A DNA stretch of 39,200 bases from Pseudomonadota bacterium (GTDB taxonomy: Bacteria; Pseudomonadota; Gammaproteobacteria; Pseudomonadales; Moraxellaceae), in NCBI GenBank assembly GCA_021804485.1, contig JAJZHM010000007.1:1-39200 (forward strand), written 5' to 3'. Every line of letters starts with the position of its first letter. Within the stretch, counting starts at the first letter, position 1. The translations under genes were made by a program, and so were the position numbers. Below the pieces are notes generated by a model. It was not told the origin of the DNA and made no database searches. It saw only the letters and a list, made by a program, of their open reading frames with translations. Below are positions 21,777 to 33,502 of the stretch, in pieces.

Positions 21777-22529
21777 ATGATGTCCCTGGATCACCCGAAC
21801 CTGCAGCTGGTAAGTTCGTCCGATAACCGAACACCCGTCAGCACTGCAGATCAGCTTCGTGCTGAAATTTCTAGTTTTCGCAACTGGCGCATTCACAGTG
21901 ACCCCGAGTTCAATCAGTTCTTTGGCAAATTGCAGCTCTGGCAGGTCGAGCGACTGAAAAAGACCCATGCCGGCCTGCTTAAGGATCCACACTATCAAGC
22001 CGCAACCGAGTTTTTTCTCTCTGATATGTATGGCGGCCTTGATCTGACCGAACTTGCCAATGAAGTTGAGCGCGCACTGCCTATTGCCTCACGATTGCTC
22101 CCGGACTCAGTCTTGCGTACCTCCGGGGTTGCTCTCGAATTGAATTCACTGACGGGTGAACTTGATCAGCGCATGACGGAAATCCTTTTTGAGGAAATGA
22201 AGGTTGAGAACGTCACCACCGAATCCTACTGTGAGGCTTATCGTCGTACCAGCCATCAGGAAGCACGCTATCGTCAGTTGGAACTGATCTCTGCACTTGG
22301 TCTGGGTCTGGATCGTTACGTACGCTCCAGAGTCATTTATGCCACCTTCAAACTGGCCTTTCGACCGGCACATCTTGCTGGTTTTGGTGGTCTTTATGAT
22401 TTCCTTGAAAAAGGCTTTGCGGTCATGAAGCCCATGGGCTCTGCAGCCGATTTCATCAACGGTTTTGCCCAGGTAGAGCGCGCCATCTCGGACCGGATCA
22501 TGCAGGGAGACCCTAATCCATTTGCATGA
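21777..22529 (+). CDS. FFLEELY-motif-like hypothetical protein
   Basis: YQAATEFFLSDMYGGLDL resembles the FFLEELY signature of a conserved gammaproteobacterial hypothetical family. Confidence 0.6.
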   Translation: MMSLDHPNLQLVSSSDNRTPVSTADQLRAEISSFRNWRIHSDPEFNQFFGKLQLWQVERLKKTHAGLLKDPHYQAATEFFLSDMYGGLDLTELANEVERALPIASRLLPDSVLRTSGVALELNSLTGELDQRMTEILFEEMKVENVTTESYCEAYRRTSHQEARYRQLELISALGLGLDRYVRSRVIYATFKLAFRPAHLAGFGGLYDFLEKGFAVMKPMGSAADFINGFAQVERAISDRIMQGDPNPFA

Positions 22530-22619
22530 CCCGGATCAGCTTTGCTGTGGATGCAACTGGTCAATCCGTATCCGCATGGCGTATCATGCCGACGCAGTGT
22601 GATTCGAGAGCCCGCATCC

Positions 22620-23375
22620 ATGGATGACCAACAAAACCATTCAACCCATTTCGGTTTTCAAACCGTTACTCCGGAAGAAAAAACGCGCAAAGTCGCTGAA
22701 GTTTTTCATTCGGTTGCCCGTTCCTATGACATCATGAATGATCTGATGTCCTTGGGCATTCATCGATTCTGGAAACGATACGCCGTTGAAATGTCTGGCT
22801 TGCGCCCCGGATACCGGGTGCTGGATCTGGCAGGAGGTACCGGTGATCTGGCGCACGCATTCAGCCGAATTGTCGGAACCAGCGGACAGGTTGTCCTTGC
22901 GGACATCAATGCATCCATGCTGCAAGTCGGTCGTGACAAGCTCATGGATCTTGGGGTTGGTGCACGTATTGCCTATGTTCAGGCGAATGCTGAATGCCTG
23001 CCTTTTGCCGATCATTCCTTTGATCTCGTCTCCATTGCATTTGGCCTTCGAAATGTCACCGACAAGGATGGTGCCTTGCGATCGATGTTTCGCGTACTCA
23101 AGCCCGGAGGACGACTTCTGGTGCTTGAATTTTCCAAACCACAGTCTCCTATTTTATCCCGCATTTATGACCATTATTCCTTTCATGTCCTTCCAGCTCT
23201 TGGTGAACTGGTGGTTCGTGATGCTGCAAGTTACCGTTATCTGGCAGAGTCCATCCGGATGCATCCAGACCAGACCACACTGGAGAGCATGATCCGCCAG
23301 GCCGGCTTTGACCGTACCGACTACCGTAACATGACAGGGGGAATTGTCGCCCTGCACCGGGGATTCAAGTCATGA
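22620..23375 (+). CDS. ubiE: Ubiquinone/menaquinone biosynthesis C-methyltransferase
   Basis: [57 protein letters not shown]. Start at 22620 by similarity to E. coli UbiE. Confidence 0.96.
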   Translation: MDDQQNHSTHFGFQTVTPEEKTRKVAEVFHSVARSYDIMNDLMSLGIHRFWKRYAVEMSGLRPGYRVLDLAGGTGDLAHAFSRIVGTSGQVVLADINASMLQVGRDKLMDLGVGARIAYVQANAECLPFADHSFDLVSIAFGLRNVTDKDGALRSMFRVLKPGGRLLVLEFSKPQSPILSRIYDHYSFHVLPALGELVVRDAASYRYLAESIRMHPDQTTLESMIRQAGFDRTDYRNMTGGIVALHRGFKS

Positions 23376-24001
23376 TGCCTGGCATGTATCAGGTCGTTAT
23401 CTTTAAATCGGTTGAAAAGCTGCTGCAGCTGGCACTCGAACAGGACCCTTCAAGCCGCATGCGCCTTGAAGCCCTAGAAGGGCAACGTGTTTTCATTGAG
23501 ATCCACCAACCTGAGTTTCAGGGATTGCTAAAAATCGAGGGCGGCTCGCTTAGGTGGCTAGCTGAAAGTCACGAGCCTGCCCATGCGACACTGGAAGCAC
23601 GCTCACTGGATCTGCTCCGCCAGTTTTTCAACAGTCAGCCACAGTGGGTACAAGGTCCCGTTCATCTAGGTGGCGATGTCGAACTGATTCAAAAACTTCA
23701 TGAGATATTCACCCATCTTGAAATCGACTGGGAAGAACCTTTGGCGCGCTGGTTTGGAGATCCCCTTGCCCATCAAATGGGACGAGGTATTCGTCAGCTT
23801 GCCCGATTCACGCGCCGATCTGCACGGGTCATGTTTCAGAATAGCCGCGAATACCTGCAGGAAGAACTGGGTGCTATTCCTATGCGCTGGGAGCTTGATG
23901 AACTCACCCAGGAAATTCAGGATCTCAGCGCTGATACGGATCGGGTGAACGACCGCATGAGACGCCTGGAAGAACTTCTACAGCACCGGAATGGATCCTG
24001 A
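23372..24001 (+). CDS. ubiJ: Ubiquinone biosynthesis accessory factor (SCP2 domain)
   Basis: Position between ubiE and ubiB; N-terminal SCP2-like region and [23 protein letters not shown]...[10 protein letters not shown]. Confidence 0.88.
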   Translation: MMPGMYQVVIFKSVEKLLQLALEQDPSSRMRLEALEGQRVFIEIHQPEFQGLLKIEGGSLRWLAESHEPAHATLEARSLDLLRQFFNSQPQWVQGPVHLGGDVELIQKLHEIFTHLEIDWEEPLARWFGDPLAHQMGRGIRQLARFTRRSARVMFQNSREYLQEELGAIPMRWELDELTQEIQDLSADTDRVNDRMRRLEELLQHRNGS

Positions 24002-24003
24002 TC

Positions 24004-25635
24004 ATGTCTGCTGGCTTATCCTTAAGTTCCCTACGACGAATACTGCATCTTTGGGGCCTGACAGCACGCTACCGTCTCGACCAGCTGATCCCCAGCCCCT
24101 TCGGGTGGATGCGCCTTCCTGGTTTAATGATGCGTCTGCACCCTTATGGCTGGTTACCTGTACGGCGCGGGTTGCCTGAGGATCGTCTCAGGATGGCTCT
24201 TGAGGAAATGGGGCCCGTATTCATAAAACTTGGGCAATTGCTGGCAACCCGACGTGATTTATTGCCCTCGAATGTACTGGATTCTCTGGCCGCATTGCAG
24301 GATCAGGTTCGTCCCTGTTCTGTTGATGCTGTGGTCAATACCATTGAATTTGAACTCAAGCGGCCAGTTGATGAAGTTTTTATGCGCTTTGACCTTGAGC
24401 CACTGGCGGCGGCATCGATTGCACAGGTGCATGCCGCACAGCTCTTTGATGGCCGTGAGGTTGTAGTCAAGGTACTACGCCCCGGCATTCGTCAGGCCGT
24501 GGAACAGGATATGGCTTTGTTGGGCGACATGGTCCAATGGGTTGAACATCGGTGGGAAGAAGCCAAACGCCTTAGACTTGCCCAAGTCGTCGCAGACTAT
24601 CGACAGACCCTGCTTGATGAGTGTGATCTGGTTCTTGAAGCTGGCAATACACGACGACTTCGGCAAAACTTTCTCAACTCGGAGCAGTTGTACGTTCCTT
24701 GGGTCGATGATCGCTATGTTGCACCGAGCGTACTGGTTCTGGAACGGGTATATGGGATCCCCGTCAGTCAAACGGCTGTTCTGCAAAACAGCAACATCAA
24801 TCGCAGGGATCTGGCAGAAACGGGTCTAACCGTATTCTTCACCCAGCTACTGCGCGATAATTTCTTTCACGCTGATATGCATCCTGGAAATGTATGGGTT
24901 GATTCACAACGCAGCGAAAGACCCCGATATATTGCCTTGGACTGCGCCATCATGGGCAGCCTGCACACGCGTGACCAGATTGCGGTTGCCCGATTGGGCA
25001 TGGCCCTGGTTCAAAGAGATTTTCCCGAACTGGTTCGTGTCGCTTGGGCTGAAGGCTGGGTTCCTGCAGGCACCTCCCTAGAAACCCTCGAACGTGAAGT
25101 ACAGCGTCTGGTTCAACCTGTTCTTGACCAGACTATTGCAACTCTGAATTTTGCACCCACCCTGCTTGGACTGCTTGATCTGGCGCGTCGCTACCGGCTG
25201 ATCATACCCACTCAGTTTGTGCTTCTGCTCAAGACATTGATTCATGTTGAAGGACTTGGGCGTGGCCTCTATCCTGATCTCGACATCTGGGCACTCAGTC
25301 GACCACTACTCAGCCAATGGCTCGCTGACCAGATTGGTCCCCAGGCCATCATGAAAAAAGGCCAGAAAAGTCTGCCACAATGGATGGGAATGCTGCTTGA
25401 ATTGCCCAATCGTCTTGAAGATGGCGCCATGCACCAGCGGGCCATTCTGCAGGAACAGACCGAACAGAAAATCCTGCTGACGCAGTTAAGTCAAGAGCTT
25501 CCCCGCATACGGCGGGCCCGGCGTTATACGAACACTGGAATTCTTTTGCTTGTTCTTGGTCTTGCTTTGCCGGAACCCGTTCCAGTGCTTTTCGTTCTGG
25601 CTTGCTGTGCGCTTCTTGCAGGAATTTGGCTATGA
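24004..25635 (+). CDS. ubiB: Ubiquinone biosynthesis regulatory kinase-like protein
   Basis: [46 protein letters not shown]. Confidence 0.97.
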   Translation: MSAGLSLSSLRRILHLWGLTARYRLDQLIPSPFGWMRLPGLMMRLHPYGWLPVRRGLPEDRLRMALEEMGPVFIKLGQLLATRRDLLPSNVLDSLAALQDQVRPCSVDAVVNTIEFELKRPVDEVFMRFDLEPLAAASIAQVHAAQLFDGREVVVKVLRPGIRQAVEQDMALLGDMVQWVEHRWEEAKRLRLAQVVADYRQTLLDECDLVLEAGNTRRLRQNFLNSEQLYVPWVDDRYVAPSVLVLERVYGIPVSQTAVLQNSNINRRDLAETGLTVFFTQLLRDNFFHADMHPGNVWVDSQRSERPRYIALDCAIMGSLHTRDQIAVARLGMALVQRDFPELVRVAWAEGWVPAGTSLETLEREVQRLVQPVLDQTIATLNFAPTLLGLLDLARRYRLIIPTQFVLLLKTLIHVEGLGRGLYPDLDIWALSRPLLSQWLADQIGPQAIMKKGQKSLPQWMGMLLELPNRLEDGAMHQRAILQEQTEQKILLTQLSQELPRIRRARRYTNTGILLLVLGLALPEPVPVLFVLACCALLAGIWL

Positions 25636-26018
25636 ATATTCTGGAAGAAATATCGTTCAATCAGGACGGGCTGGTCTGTGCCATCGCCCAAGATTATCAT
25701 TCCCAGCGCATCCTGATGCAAGCATGGATGTCCCGTGAATCCCTGCAACTGTCCCTGCAGGAAGGAAGGGCGATCTACTACTCGCGCTCCCGAAAGAAAA
25801 TCTGGCGCAAGGGAGAAGAATCCGGTCATGTTCAGCGACTTGTTGAAGTACGTCTCGATTGCGATGGAGACTGCCTGCTGCTGCTGGTTGAACAACAAGG
25901 CGGCATTGCCTGTCATACAGGCAGGGAAAGTTGCTTCTATCGTGTCTTGAAACAAGATGGATGGGTCAGCTCCGACCCCGTGCTCATCCCCGGCGAGGAT
26001 ATTTATGGACGTTCTTGA
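25632..26018 (+). CDS. hisI: Phosphoribosyl-AMP cyclohydrolase
   Basis: [25 protein letters not shown]...[62 protein letters not shown] overlap with ubiB. Confidence 0.95.
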   Translation: MNILEEISFNQDGLVCAIAQDYHSQRILMQAWMSRESLQLSLQEGRAIYYSRSRKKIWRKGEESGHVQRLVEVRLDCDGDCLLLLVEQQGGIACHTGRESCFYRVLKQDGWVSSDPVLIPGEDIYGRS

Positions 26019-26373
26019 ACAGTTACAGAATACTCTTCAGTCACGTTTGACTGCGGATCCAACAACATCCTATGTTGCCCAGTTATACCACAAAGGCATG
26101 AATACCCTGCTCAAGAAGGTCGGCGAAGAGTGCGCCGAAACCATTATTGCAGCCAAAGATGCCGAACAGTCCGGAACGAATGAAGATCTTGTTTATGAAA
26201 TGGCTGATCTCTGGTTTCACAGTATGGCACTGCTGACCTATTGTCGGGTGGATTACAAGGATGTTTTGCAGGAACTGGCCCGCAGGTTTAATATGTCCGG
26301 ACTGGAAGAGAAAGCACAACGAATATCCTCTGCCAGCCAAGGCGATCACAACCACTTGAAAGGAGAGCCATAA
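26005..26373 (+). CDS. hisE: Phosphoribosyl-ATP pyrophosphatase
   Basis: [31 protein letters not shown]...[16 protein letters not shown]. Start at MDVLEQL. Confidence 0.95.
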   Translation: MDVLEQLQNTLQSRLTADPTTSYVAQLYHKGMNTLLKKVGEECAETIIAAKDAEQSGTNEDLVYEMADLWFHSMALLTYCRVDYKDVLQELARRFNMSGLEEKAQRISSASQGDHNHLKGEP

Positions 26374-26633
26374 TGCTGGGAAATTTGAGTGTCGTCCATG
26401 TGTTGCTTCTGCTGATCATCGTTGCCATGATTTTTGGCACATCACGCTTGAAAAATATTGGACGTGACCTTGGCGGTGCTATTCAGGGCTTCAAGGAAGC
26501 AATGCGCGAAGGTGAACAAGCAAGCACTCCACAACAGGCACCATCCGCAAAGTTGTCTGCGAGCGAACACGACCCCGTACCACCGGTACGCCCCGTGGAA
26601 ACTTCAAGCGATCGTCCAACCCATCAAGGCTGA
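26373..26633 (+). CDS. tatA: Sec-independent protein translocase TatA
   Basis: N-terminal TM, then FGTSRLKNIGRDLGGAIQGFKEAMREGE; first gene of tatABC. Confidence 0.95.
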   Translation: MLGNLSVVHVLLLLIIVAMIFGTSRLKNIGRDLGGAIQGFKEAMREGEQASTPQQAPSAKLSASEHDPVPPVRPVETSSDRPTHQG

Positions 26634-26645
26634 CAGGCTTTAACC

Positions 26646-26981
26646 ATGTTTGACTTCGGATTTGGGGAGATACTTTTACTGGCGGTTGTTGCACTGGTGG
26701 TTCTTGGTCCTGAAAAGTTACCGCATGCTGCCCGGATGGCCGGAGCTTGGCTGGGGAGGCTACGTCGTATGGTCGCCGAGATCCAGACCGAACTGGAGCA
26801 GGAAGTAGCGATTCAGGAAATGCGCAACGAACTGAAGAAACAACTCGAATCCGCCTCATCAGAGGAAATGCGTCAGCAACTGAATGCACAGCTCGAACTG
26901 GTGGAAAGCAGTTTAAAGATGAACAGAGGCAGCAATGCCCCGGCACATGTCATTCTCCCGGACAAGTCGCCTGATGCATGA
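26646..26981 (+). CDS. tatB: Sec-independent protein translocase TatB
   Basis: MFDFGFGEILLLAVVALVVLGPEKLPHAARMAGAWLGRLRRMVAEIQTELEQE. Confidence 0.95.
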   Translation: MFDFGFGEILLLAVVALVVLGPEKLPHAARMAGAWLGRLRRMVAEIQTELEQEVAIQEMRNELKKQLESASSEEMRQQLNAQLELVESSLKMNRGSNAPAHVILPDKSPDA

Positions 26982-27714
26982 TCCTTTGAATGATCAGGAA
27001 CAATCGCTGTTCAGCCATCTGGACGAACTAAGGCGCAGGCTGTTGCGCAGCATTATTGTCTGTCTGGTAACCTTTGCTTTGCTGATGTGGCATGCCAATG
27101 ATCTTTTCCAGATGCTCTCAGCCCCGCTGATCTCCCTTTTGCCCCCGGGCTCACATCTGGTTGCCACAGATCTAACCTCGCCCTTCATGGCTCCTTTGCG
27201 CCTAAGCTTCATGGTCGCGCTTTTTATCAGCATGCCCTATCTGCTGTTCGAACTATGGGGTTTTATTGCGCCAGCCCTTTATCAGCACGAGAGGCGTGTT
27301 GCTATTCCCCTGCTTAGCAGTTCCATTGTGCTGTTTTATAGCGGTGTTGCTTTTGCCTATTATCTGATTCTGCCCACCGTGCTGCATTTCTTTACCCATA
27401 TTGGCCCTTCCCAAGTGACCATCATGGCCGACATGAACCACTACCTCAATTTTACCCTGAAATTTTTTCTTGTATTCGGACTGGCGTTCGAGATTCCGGT
27501 AGGAACCTTCCTGCTCATCTGGAGCGGACTGACAACCGTTGAATCCCTCAGCGCCAAAAGACGTTATGTTATTGTCGGCAACTTCTTTGCCGCCATGTTT
27601 CTGGCTCCTCCGGATGCCTTTTCCATGCTGATGTTGGCAATCCCCATGTGCCTGATGTTCGAGGCCGGGCTTTGGGCTGGCCGATGGGTCAGAAAAGTGG
27701 GGAAAGACGCTTGA
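26974..27714 (+). CDS. tatC: Sec-independent protein translocase TatC
   Basis: LFSHLDELRRRLLRSI...YLLFELWGFIAPALYQHERR...FGLAFEIPVGTFLL; start MHDPLND overlaps tatB. Confidence 0.96.
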   Translation: MHDPLNDQEQSLFSHLDELRRRLLRSIIVCLVTFALLMWHANDLFQMLSAPLISLLPPGSHLVATDLTSPFMAPLRLSFMVALFISMPYLLFELWGFIAPALYQHERRVAIPLLSSSIVLFYSGVAFAYYLILPTVLHFFTHIGPSQVTIMADMNHYLNFTLKFFLVFGLAFEIPVGTFLLIWSGLTTVESLSAKRRYVIVGNFFAAMFLAPPDAFSMLMLAIPMCLMFEAGLWAGRWVRKVGKDA

Positions 27715-27911
27715 CCGGACGGTAGCAGGGACCTTTTTAAGAATCCGCTCCCGCAAAACCGCCAGCATGAGCAGGAGCCGTTCTCAGTAAACCACAGTTC
27801 TGGCATGGCGCTTATTTTGTTGGTAGTGCTACGTTACAAACAGGCAGGGAAATACGCTGACAAATGTCTAGAATGCCAAAGCAGGACATATGGACTGATG
27901 GATCGCTGCAA

Positions 27912-27947
27912 CAAACAACCTTGCTCAGGATCGAACAAGGTTGTTTG
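27912..27947. terminator. Strong bidirectional terminator-like hairpin between tatC and the FKBP gene
   Basis: Perfect 12-bp stem CAAACAACCTTG / CAAGGTTGTTTG with a 12-nt loop. Confidence 0.75.
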
Positions 27948-27965
27948 GCATAACTGCCGTACAGA

Positions 27966-28679
27966 CTAGTGTTTGGCTGCTGCTGCTGCGGCCGCCGGCG
28001 GATTGATTGCCAACAGTTCGACCTTGAAGATCAGGGTTGAATTGGGCGGGATGGGCCCGGCTCCATTCTCGCCATAAGCAAGTGCTGAGGGGATGTAAAA
28101 CTCATAAGTACTGCCCACTGACATCTTCTGCAAACCTTCCGTCCATCCCGGAATGACCTCATTAAGCTGGAAGCTGGCCGGCTCATGACGTTCATATGAG
28201 CTATCAAACACCTGCCCGGAAATGAGTTTGCCTTCGTAGTTGACCTTAACGGTATCGGTCGGCTTCGGATGGGGCCCCTGTCCAGCGTGGATCACCCGAT
28301 ACTCCAGACCATCAGCTAGACGTTTCACGCCCGCTTCAGATGACTTCTTGGCAAGGAACTGATCTCCGGTGGCCTTGTTGGCAGCAGCTTCCTTGTCGTG
28401 CTCCGTGCGCATTTTCTGCACCATGCGGGAGCGGAACTGTTCAAGTACTGCCTGCATCTGCTCACGCGTCATGGCAGGATTGGATTTAGCATAGGCATCC
28501 TTGAAACCCTGCATGAACGAGTCAACATTCAGGTCAGGAATCTGCTCTGCATGTCGCTCTCCTAACATGAATCCCAGTGAATAGCCAACCTGTTGATCCG
28601 TGGTCATTGCCGGAGCAGCCAGAGTTGACCCGGCATACAGACACACGGCCATCCCGAGCATGCTGCGAAGCGTTCTCAT
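27966..28679 (-). CDS. FKBP-type peptidyl-prolyl cis-trans isomerase, exported
   Basis: Signal peptide; VKVNYEGKLISGQVFDSSYERHEPASFQLNEVIPGWTEGLQKMSVGSTYEFYIPSALAYGENGAGPIPPNSTLIFKVELL. Confidence 0.95.
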   Translation of the reverse strand: MRTLRSMLGMAVCLYAGSTLAAPAMTTDQQVGYSLGFMLGERHAEQIPDLNVDSFMQGFKDAYAKSNPAMTREQMQAVLEQFRSRMVQKMRTEHDKEAAANKATGDQFLAKKSSEAGVKRLADGLEYRVIHAGQGPHPKPTDTVKVNYEGKLISGQVFDSSYERHEPASFQLNEVIPGWTEGLQKMSVGSTYEFYIPSALAYGENGAGPIPPNSTLIFKVELLAINPPAAAAAAAKH

Positions 28680-28886
28680 GTTGATTCTCCAAAATCCATC
28701 AGTAGTGTATTGTCCGAGTGCAAAAGAATAACCTCTGACTGGAATATCTGCCATGAACAAATCCATTCCGGCAACAAAATCACATCATATTGACTCAGGA
28801 CAAACAAATCAGCGTAGCAAACTTCTCGCTTTTTTTGTCGGTATCGTATAATTTTGACATTGGCACAACCATGATGAGGATGTGAT

Positions 28887-29678
28887 ATGTCTGCTGATAA
28901 CGCCGCCGCCAAAGGCAAATCTGTATCTGAAAAGAAAGGCGCCAAACCTGCCGAGAAAACACTTATGGACTTGGAACAACAATTGAACAAGATTCAAAGC
29001 AAACTGGAAGACACTCGTAAAAAAGCCCAGAAGGAATACGAGCAACTTTTGCAGCGTGTGCAGAAGCATGCCGCCAAGCTTGAAAAAGAATTGACGGAAC
29101 GGCTGAAAAAACAGCTCGAAACCATCAAGGATAAAAATATCAAGCAGCAGATTCGTGAAGCAACCGATGAAGCCCTGAAAGAAATCAAGATGGTGCTGAA
29201 CCTTGCCAAAGAAGATCTGAAGCAGGCTCAAAAACTTCTGCTTGAACTGCAGAAAAAGAGCAAGATTTCTGACTACTTCAAATCTGCCATCCAAAGTGGC
29301 AAGAAGGTCGCTGGCAAGACGGAAAGCAAGGCTCAGGCTGCCGTTACCCGTGTAGCCCAGAAAGCTGCCCAGGTTTCTGAATCGGTTAAGGAAACCGTGA
29401 AAGAAACAGTCAAGGAGGCGGTCAAGGAAGCCGTTGATGTAGTGCATGCAGTCGAAGCAGCAGCAAACCCTGCAGCAGCCAAAACACCAGCACGCACAAG
29501 TCGGGCACGTAGCACGGCCTCCGCAGAAACCAGCAAGGCGGCTGCCACTCCAAAACCGGCTGTGGCACGTACCCGCAAGCCTGCAGCAGCTAAACCAGCT
29601 GCTGAAAGCGCTCCTGCCGATGAAAAAATCCTGAACCCACAGACCGATCTTGGTTTAAATCCTCAGGACAAAGCCTGA
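28887..29678 (+). CDS. AlgP-like / histone H1-like protein with coiled-coil N-terminus and Ala/Pro/Lys-rich tail
   Basis: Lys/Glu-rich helical N-terminus; KETVKETVKEAVKEAV repeats; low-complexity AAANPAAAKTPARTSRARST...KPAAAKPAAESAPA tail. Beside an FKBP gene and an ABC-F gene, as I recall for Pseudomonas algP. Confidence 0.7.
   Translation: MSADNAAAKGKSVSEKKGAKPAEKTLMDLEQQLNKIQSKLEDTRKKAQKEYEQLLQRVQKHAAKLEKELTERLKKQLETIKDKNIKQQIREATDEALKEIKMVLNLAKEDLKQAQKLLLELQKKSKISDYFKSAIQSGKKVAGKTESKAQAAVTRVAQKAAQVSESVKETVKETVKEAVKEAVDVVHAVEAAANPAAAKTPARTSRARSTASAETSKAAATPKPAVARTRKPAAAKPAAESAPADEKILNPQTDLGLNPQDKA
29385..29432 (+). repeat. Four tandem degenerate 12-bp units encoding (V-K-E-T/A)4
   Basis: gttaaggaaacc gtgaaagaaaca gtcaaggaggcg gtcaaggaagcc. 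Confidence 0.85.
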
Positions 29679-30220
29679 TCAATCTGCTCGGAATGAAACC
29701 GGCTAGCCTCCTGCAATCCGGAAGCTAGCCGGCTTAGCATTGCCTCAGCCTCTGACCTCCGCGACTCAGTCAACGGCAGCTGCTGCAAATATACATACCA
29801 GTTTTGCTGGATTGCCATGCCTTCGGTAGCGAAGGTCATGGGGCACTTCCAAAGTTGGGCATGCAGATCAGCCAACTCAACCTGCATGGCTTGGATGCGC
29901 GTTTTCTCCATGACCTCATTCCAGGTCCTCCAGACTTCTTCACCCAACCCCTGATAGTGTGCAATTTTCTGCTGCAGCGTTTTCAGCTTATTCTGGCAGG
30001 CATGGTAGAAGTCCGCTCCAACCTGTATTAATGCACCCACATCTGAGGCGTTGACACAGCGCTGATGATGCCCTGCAAAAGCCAGTGCAACCAGAATGGC
30101 CGGACGCATCCCGAACTGTTGCTGAAGCTGCATGGACCAGCCATGAAATGAAGTCTTACTCCAGACAGACAGGGTGTATTCCCAAAGAGGTGTATCCAAG
30201 GATGGCTTTGCAGGTTGCAT
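29663..30220 (-). CDS. TIGR02444 family protein
   Basis: PLWEYTLSVWSKTSFHGWSMQLQQQFGMRPAILVALAFAGHH matches my recollection of this family's N-terminus; lies next to a YheS-like ABC-F gene. Confidence 0.7.
   Translation of the reverse strand: MQPAKPSLDTPLWEYTLSVWSKTSFHGWSMQLQQQFGMRPAILVALAFAGHHQRCVNASDVGALIQVGADFYHACQNKLKTLQQKIAHYQGLGEEVWRTWNEVMEKTRIQAMQVELADLHAQLWKCPMTFATEGMAIQQNWYVYLQQLPLTESRRSEAEAMLSRLASGLQEASRFHSEQIDQALS
29699..29732. terminator. Perfect inverted repeat inside the 3' end of the TIGR02444 gene, downstream of the AlgP-like stop
   Basis: CCGGCTAGC (29699-29707) / GCTAGCCGG (29724-29732), 9 bp, beginning 21 nt after the AlgP-like stop. Confidence 0.5.
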
Positions 30221-30296
30221 GATGTCACAGGCAGAAATTTATGTCCCATTGTGGTATGTTACGCACCTTCATGCAAGCGAACATGTTCATAGTTTT

Positions 30297-32184
30297 ATGC
30301 TCGAACTCAAACAAGCCACACTTCGAAGAGGAACACGCTGTCTGTTTCAATCGGCAGATGTACGCCTTTTCCCCGGATGGCATGTCGGCCTTTGCGGAGC
30401 CAATGGCGCAGGAAAATCGAGCCTTATGGCCGTACTTCTCGGCTCTCATCAGCTTGATCATGGTGATGTACGCTTCCCCGCTTCTTGGCGCTTTGCCAGC
30501 ATGAATCAGGAAATCCCGGCGACGGATCAAAGTGCGCTGGATTTTGTACTTGATGGCGATACTGAATTTCGGGAACTGCAATCGCGGATTGACCAAGCCG
30601 AAGAGCAGGCACAAAGCCAGAACCCGGAAATTCTTTCCGAACTGGCCCAAGCCCATGCCGATTTCGCCGCTCTGGATGGATTTTCAACACCTGCACGGGC
30701 GGCAACTCTTATGGCAGGCCTTGGATTCCGACAAGATCAGCTCGCATTACCGATCCGTGCTTTTTCGGGTGGCTGGCGTATCCGGCTTGGCCTTGCTCGG
30801 GCCCTGATGTGCCGTTCGGATATCTTGCTACTTGATGAGCCCACAAACCATCTGGATCTGGATGCGCTGCTCTGGCTGGAGCAATGGCTGAAATCCTATC
30901 CAGGGCTTCTGCTGCTGATTGCCCATGACCGGGACTTTCTTGATGGTGTCTGTGATCATATTATTGCGATTGAACATGAAACCCTGACGCTTTACACCGG
31001 CAACTACAGCAGTATGGAGCGCAGCAGGGCCGAGCATCGCCTGCAACGAGAGCAACAACGTCAGCAAGTCGCCGTCGAGCGGGCCCATCTTGAGTCATTC
31101 ATCAATCGTTTTCGCGCCCAGGCAACCAAGGCACGACAAGCTCAGAGTCGCATCAAGCGCCTTGAGCGACTTGAAGAAATTGCTCCGCTGCAAGAAGAAT
31201 CACCGTTTCGTTTTCAGTTTCTTGCACCCGAACGAATGCCCGTTCCATTGGTTAATCTGGATCGGGTTGACATCGGCTATGCCTCCCGAAAGATCCTCCA
31301 TGCGATTGACCTGCAACTTAATCCTGGCGACCGTATTGGCATTCTTGGGCATAACGGTGCTGGTAAATCAACCCTGTTAAAGGTACTTGCCGGCACCCTT
31401 CTTCCTGAGGCCGGAACGCGTACTCTGGCTCCGGATATTCGTATTGCCTATTATCATCAGCATCAGCTGGAAGCCTTTGCAGATGATGATACCCCTCTGC
31501 TCTGCCTTCAGCGCCGTGCTACCAAGAAAACCGATCTCGAACTACGTCTATTCCTCGGTCGATTCGGCTTTACGGGAGAACGCGTCCTTGAGACCTGTAA
31601 ACGTTTTTCTGGTGGCGAGCGGGCACGCTTGGCTCTGGCACTTTGCGCCTGGGAACAACCGCACGTTCTGTTGCTTGATGAGCCAACCAACCATCTGGAC
31701 ATCGAGATGCGCCTTTCCCTAGCCCTTGCACTGCAAGAGTTCAGTGGCGCACTGGTTCTGATCTCTCATGATCGATCCCTGTTAAGCAGTTGCTGTGACA
31801 CCCTCTGGCTGGTCGAACAGCAGCAGTGCCTGCCTTTCGATGGTGATCTAGTGGACTATGCGGCACGACTAAGGCAAGGTAGTGCTGAGGAAGCATCCAA
31901 CGACCGCCCAAAATCCTCCGCGCAACGCAAGGACCAGAAACGACAGGAAGCTGAACAACGTCAGCAATTAAGACCGCTTCGCCAGAAACTGCACCATGTT
32001 GAACGGGAAATGGAAAAGCTGCAGGCACGATACCAGCAGGTACAGGATCGTTTGCACGATCAGAACCTTTATCTCCCTGAAAACAAAAACGTCCTGCTTC
32101 AGGCCATGTCCGAAAGTGAAACCCTTCGCCAGCAGCTGAATGAGCAGGAACACCTGTGGCTCGAGCTGTCTGAGGCCATTGATC

Positions 32185-32198
<14 letters not shown>
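30297..32198 (+). CDS. ABC-F family ATPase, YheS-like
   Basis: Two ABC domains: GANGAGKSSL / FSGGWRIRLGLARAL...[15 protein letters not shown] and [14 protein letters not shown] / FSGGERARLALAL...[15 protein letters not shown]-terminal coiled coil. Confidence 0.94.
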
Positions 32199-33476
<1,278 letters not shown>

Positions 33477-33502
33477 CCTGGTGAATCGCACGACAGAGGC
33501 CC

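Noticed and set aside
28809-29447. 212-aa minus-strand ORF rich in F/L opposite the AlgP-like gene
   Set aside because: Antisense of Lys/Glu-rich codons gives Phe/Leu-rich artefacts; the sense frame is better supported.
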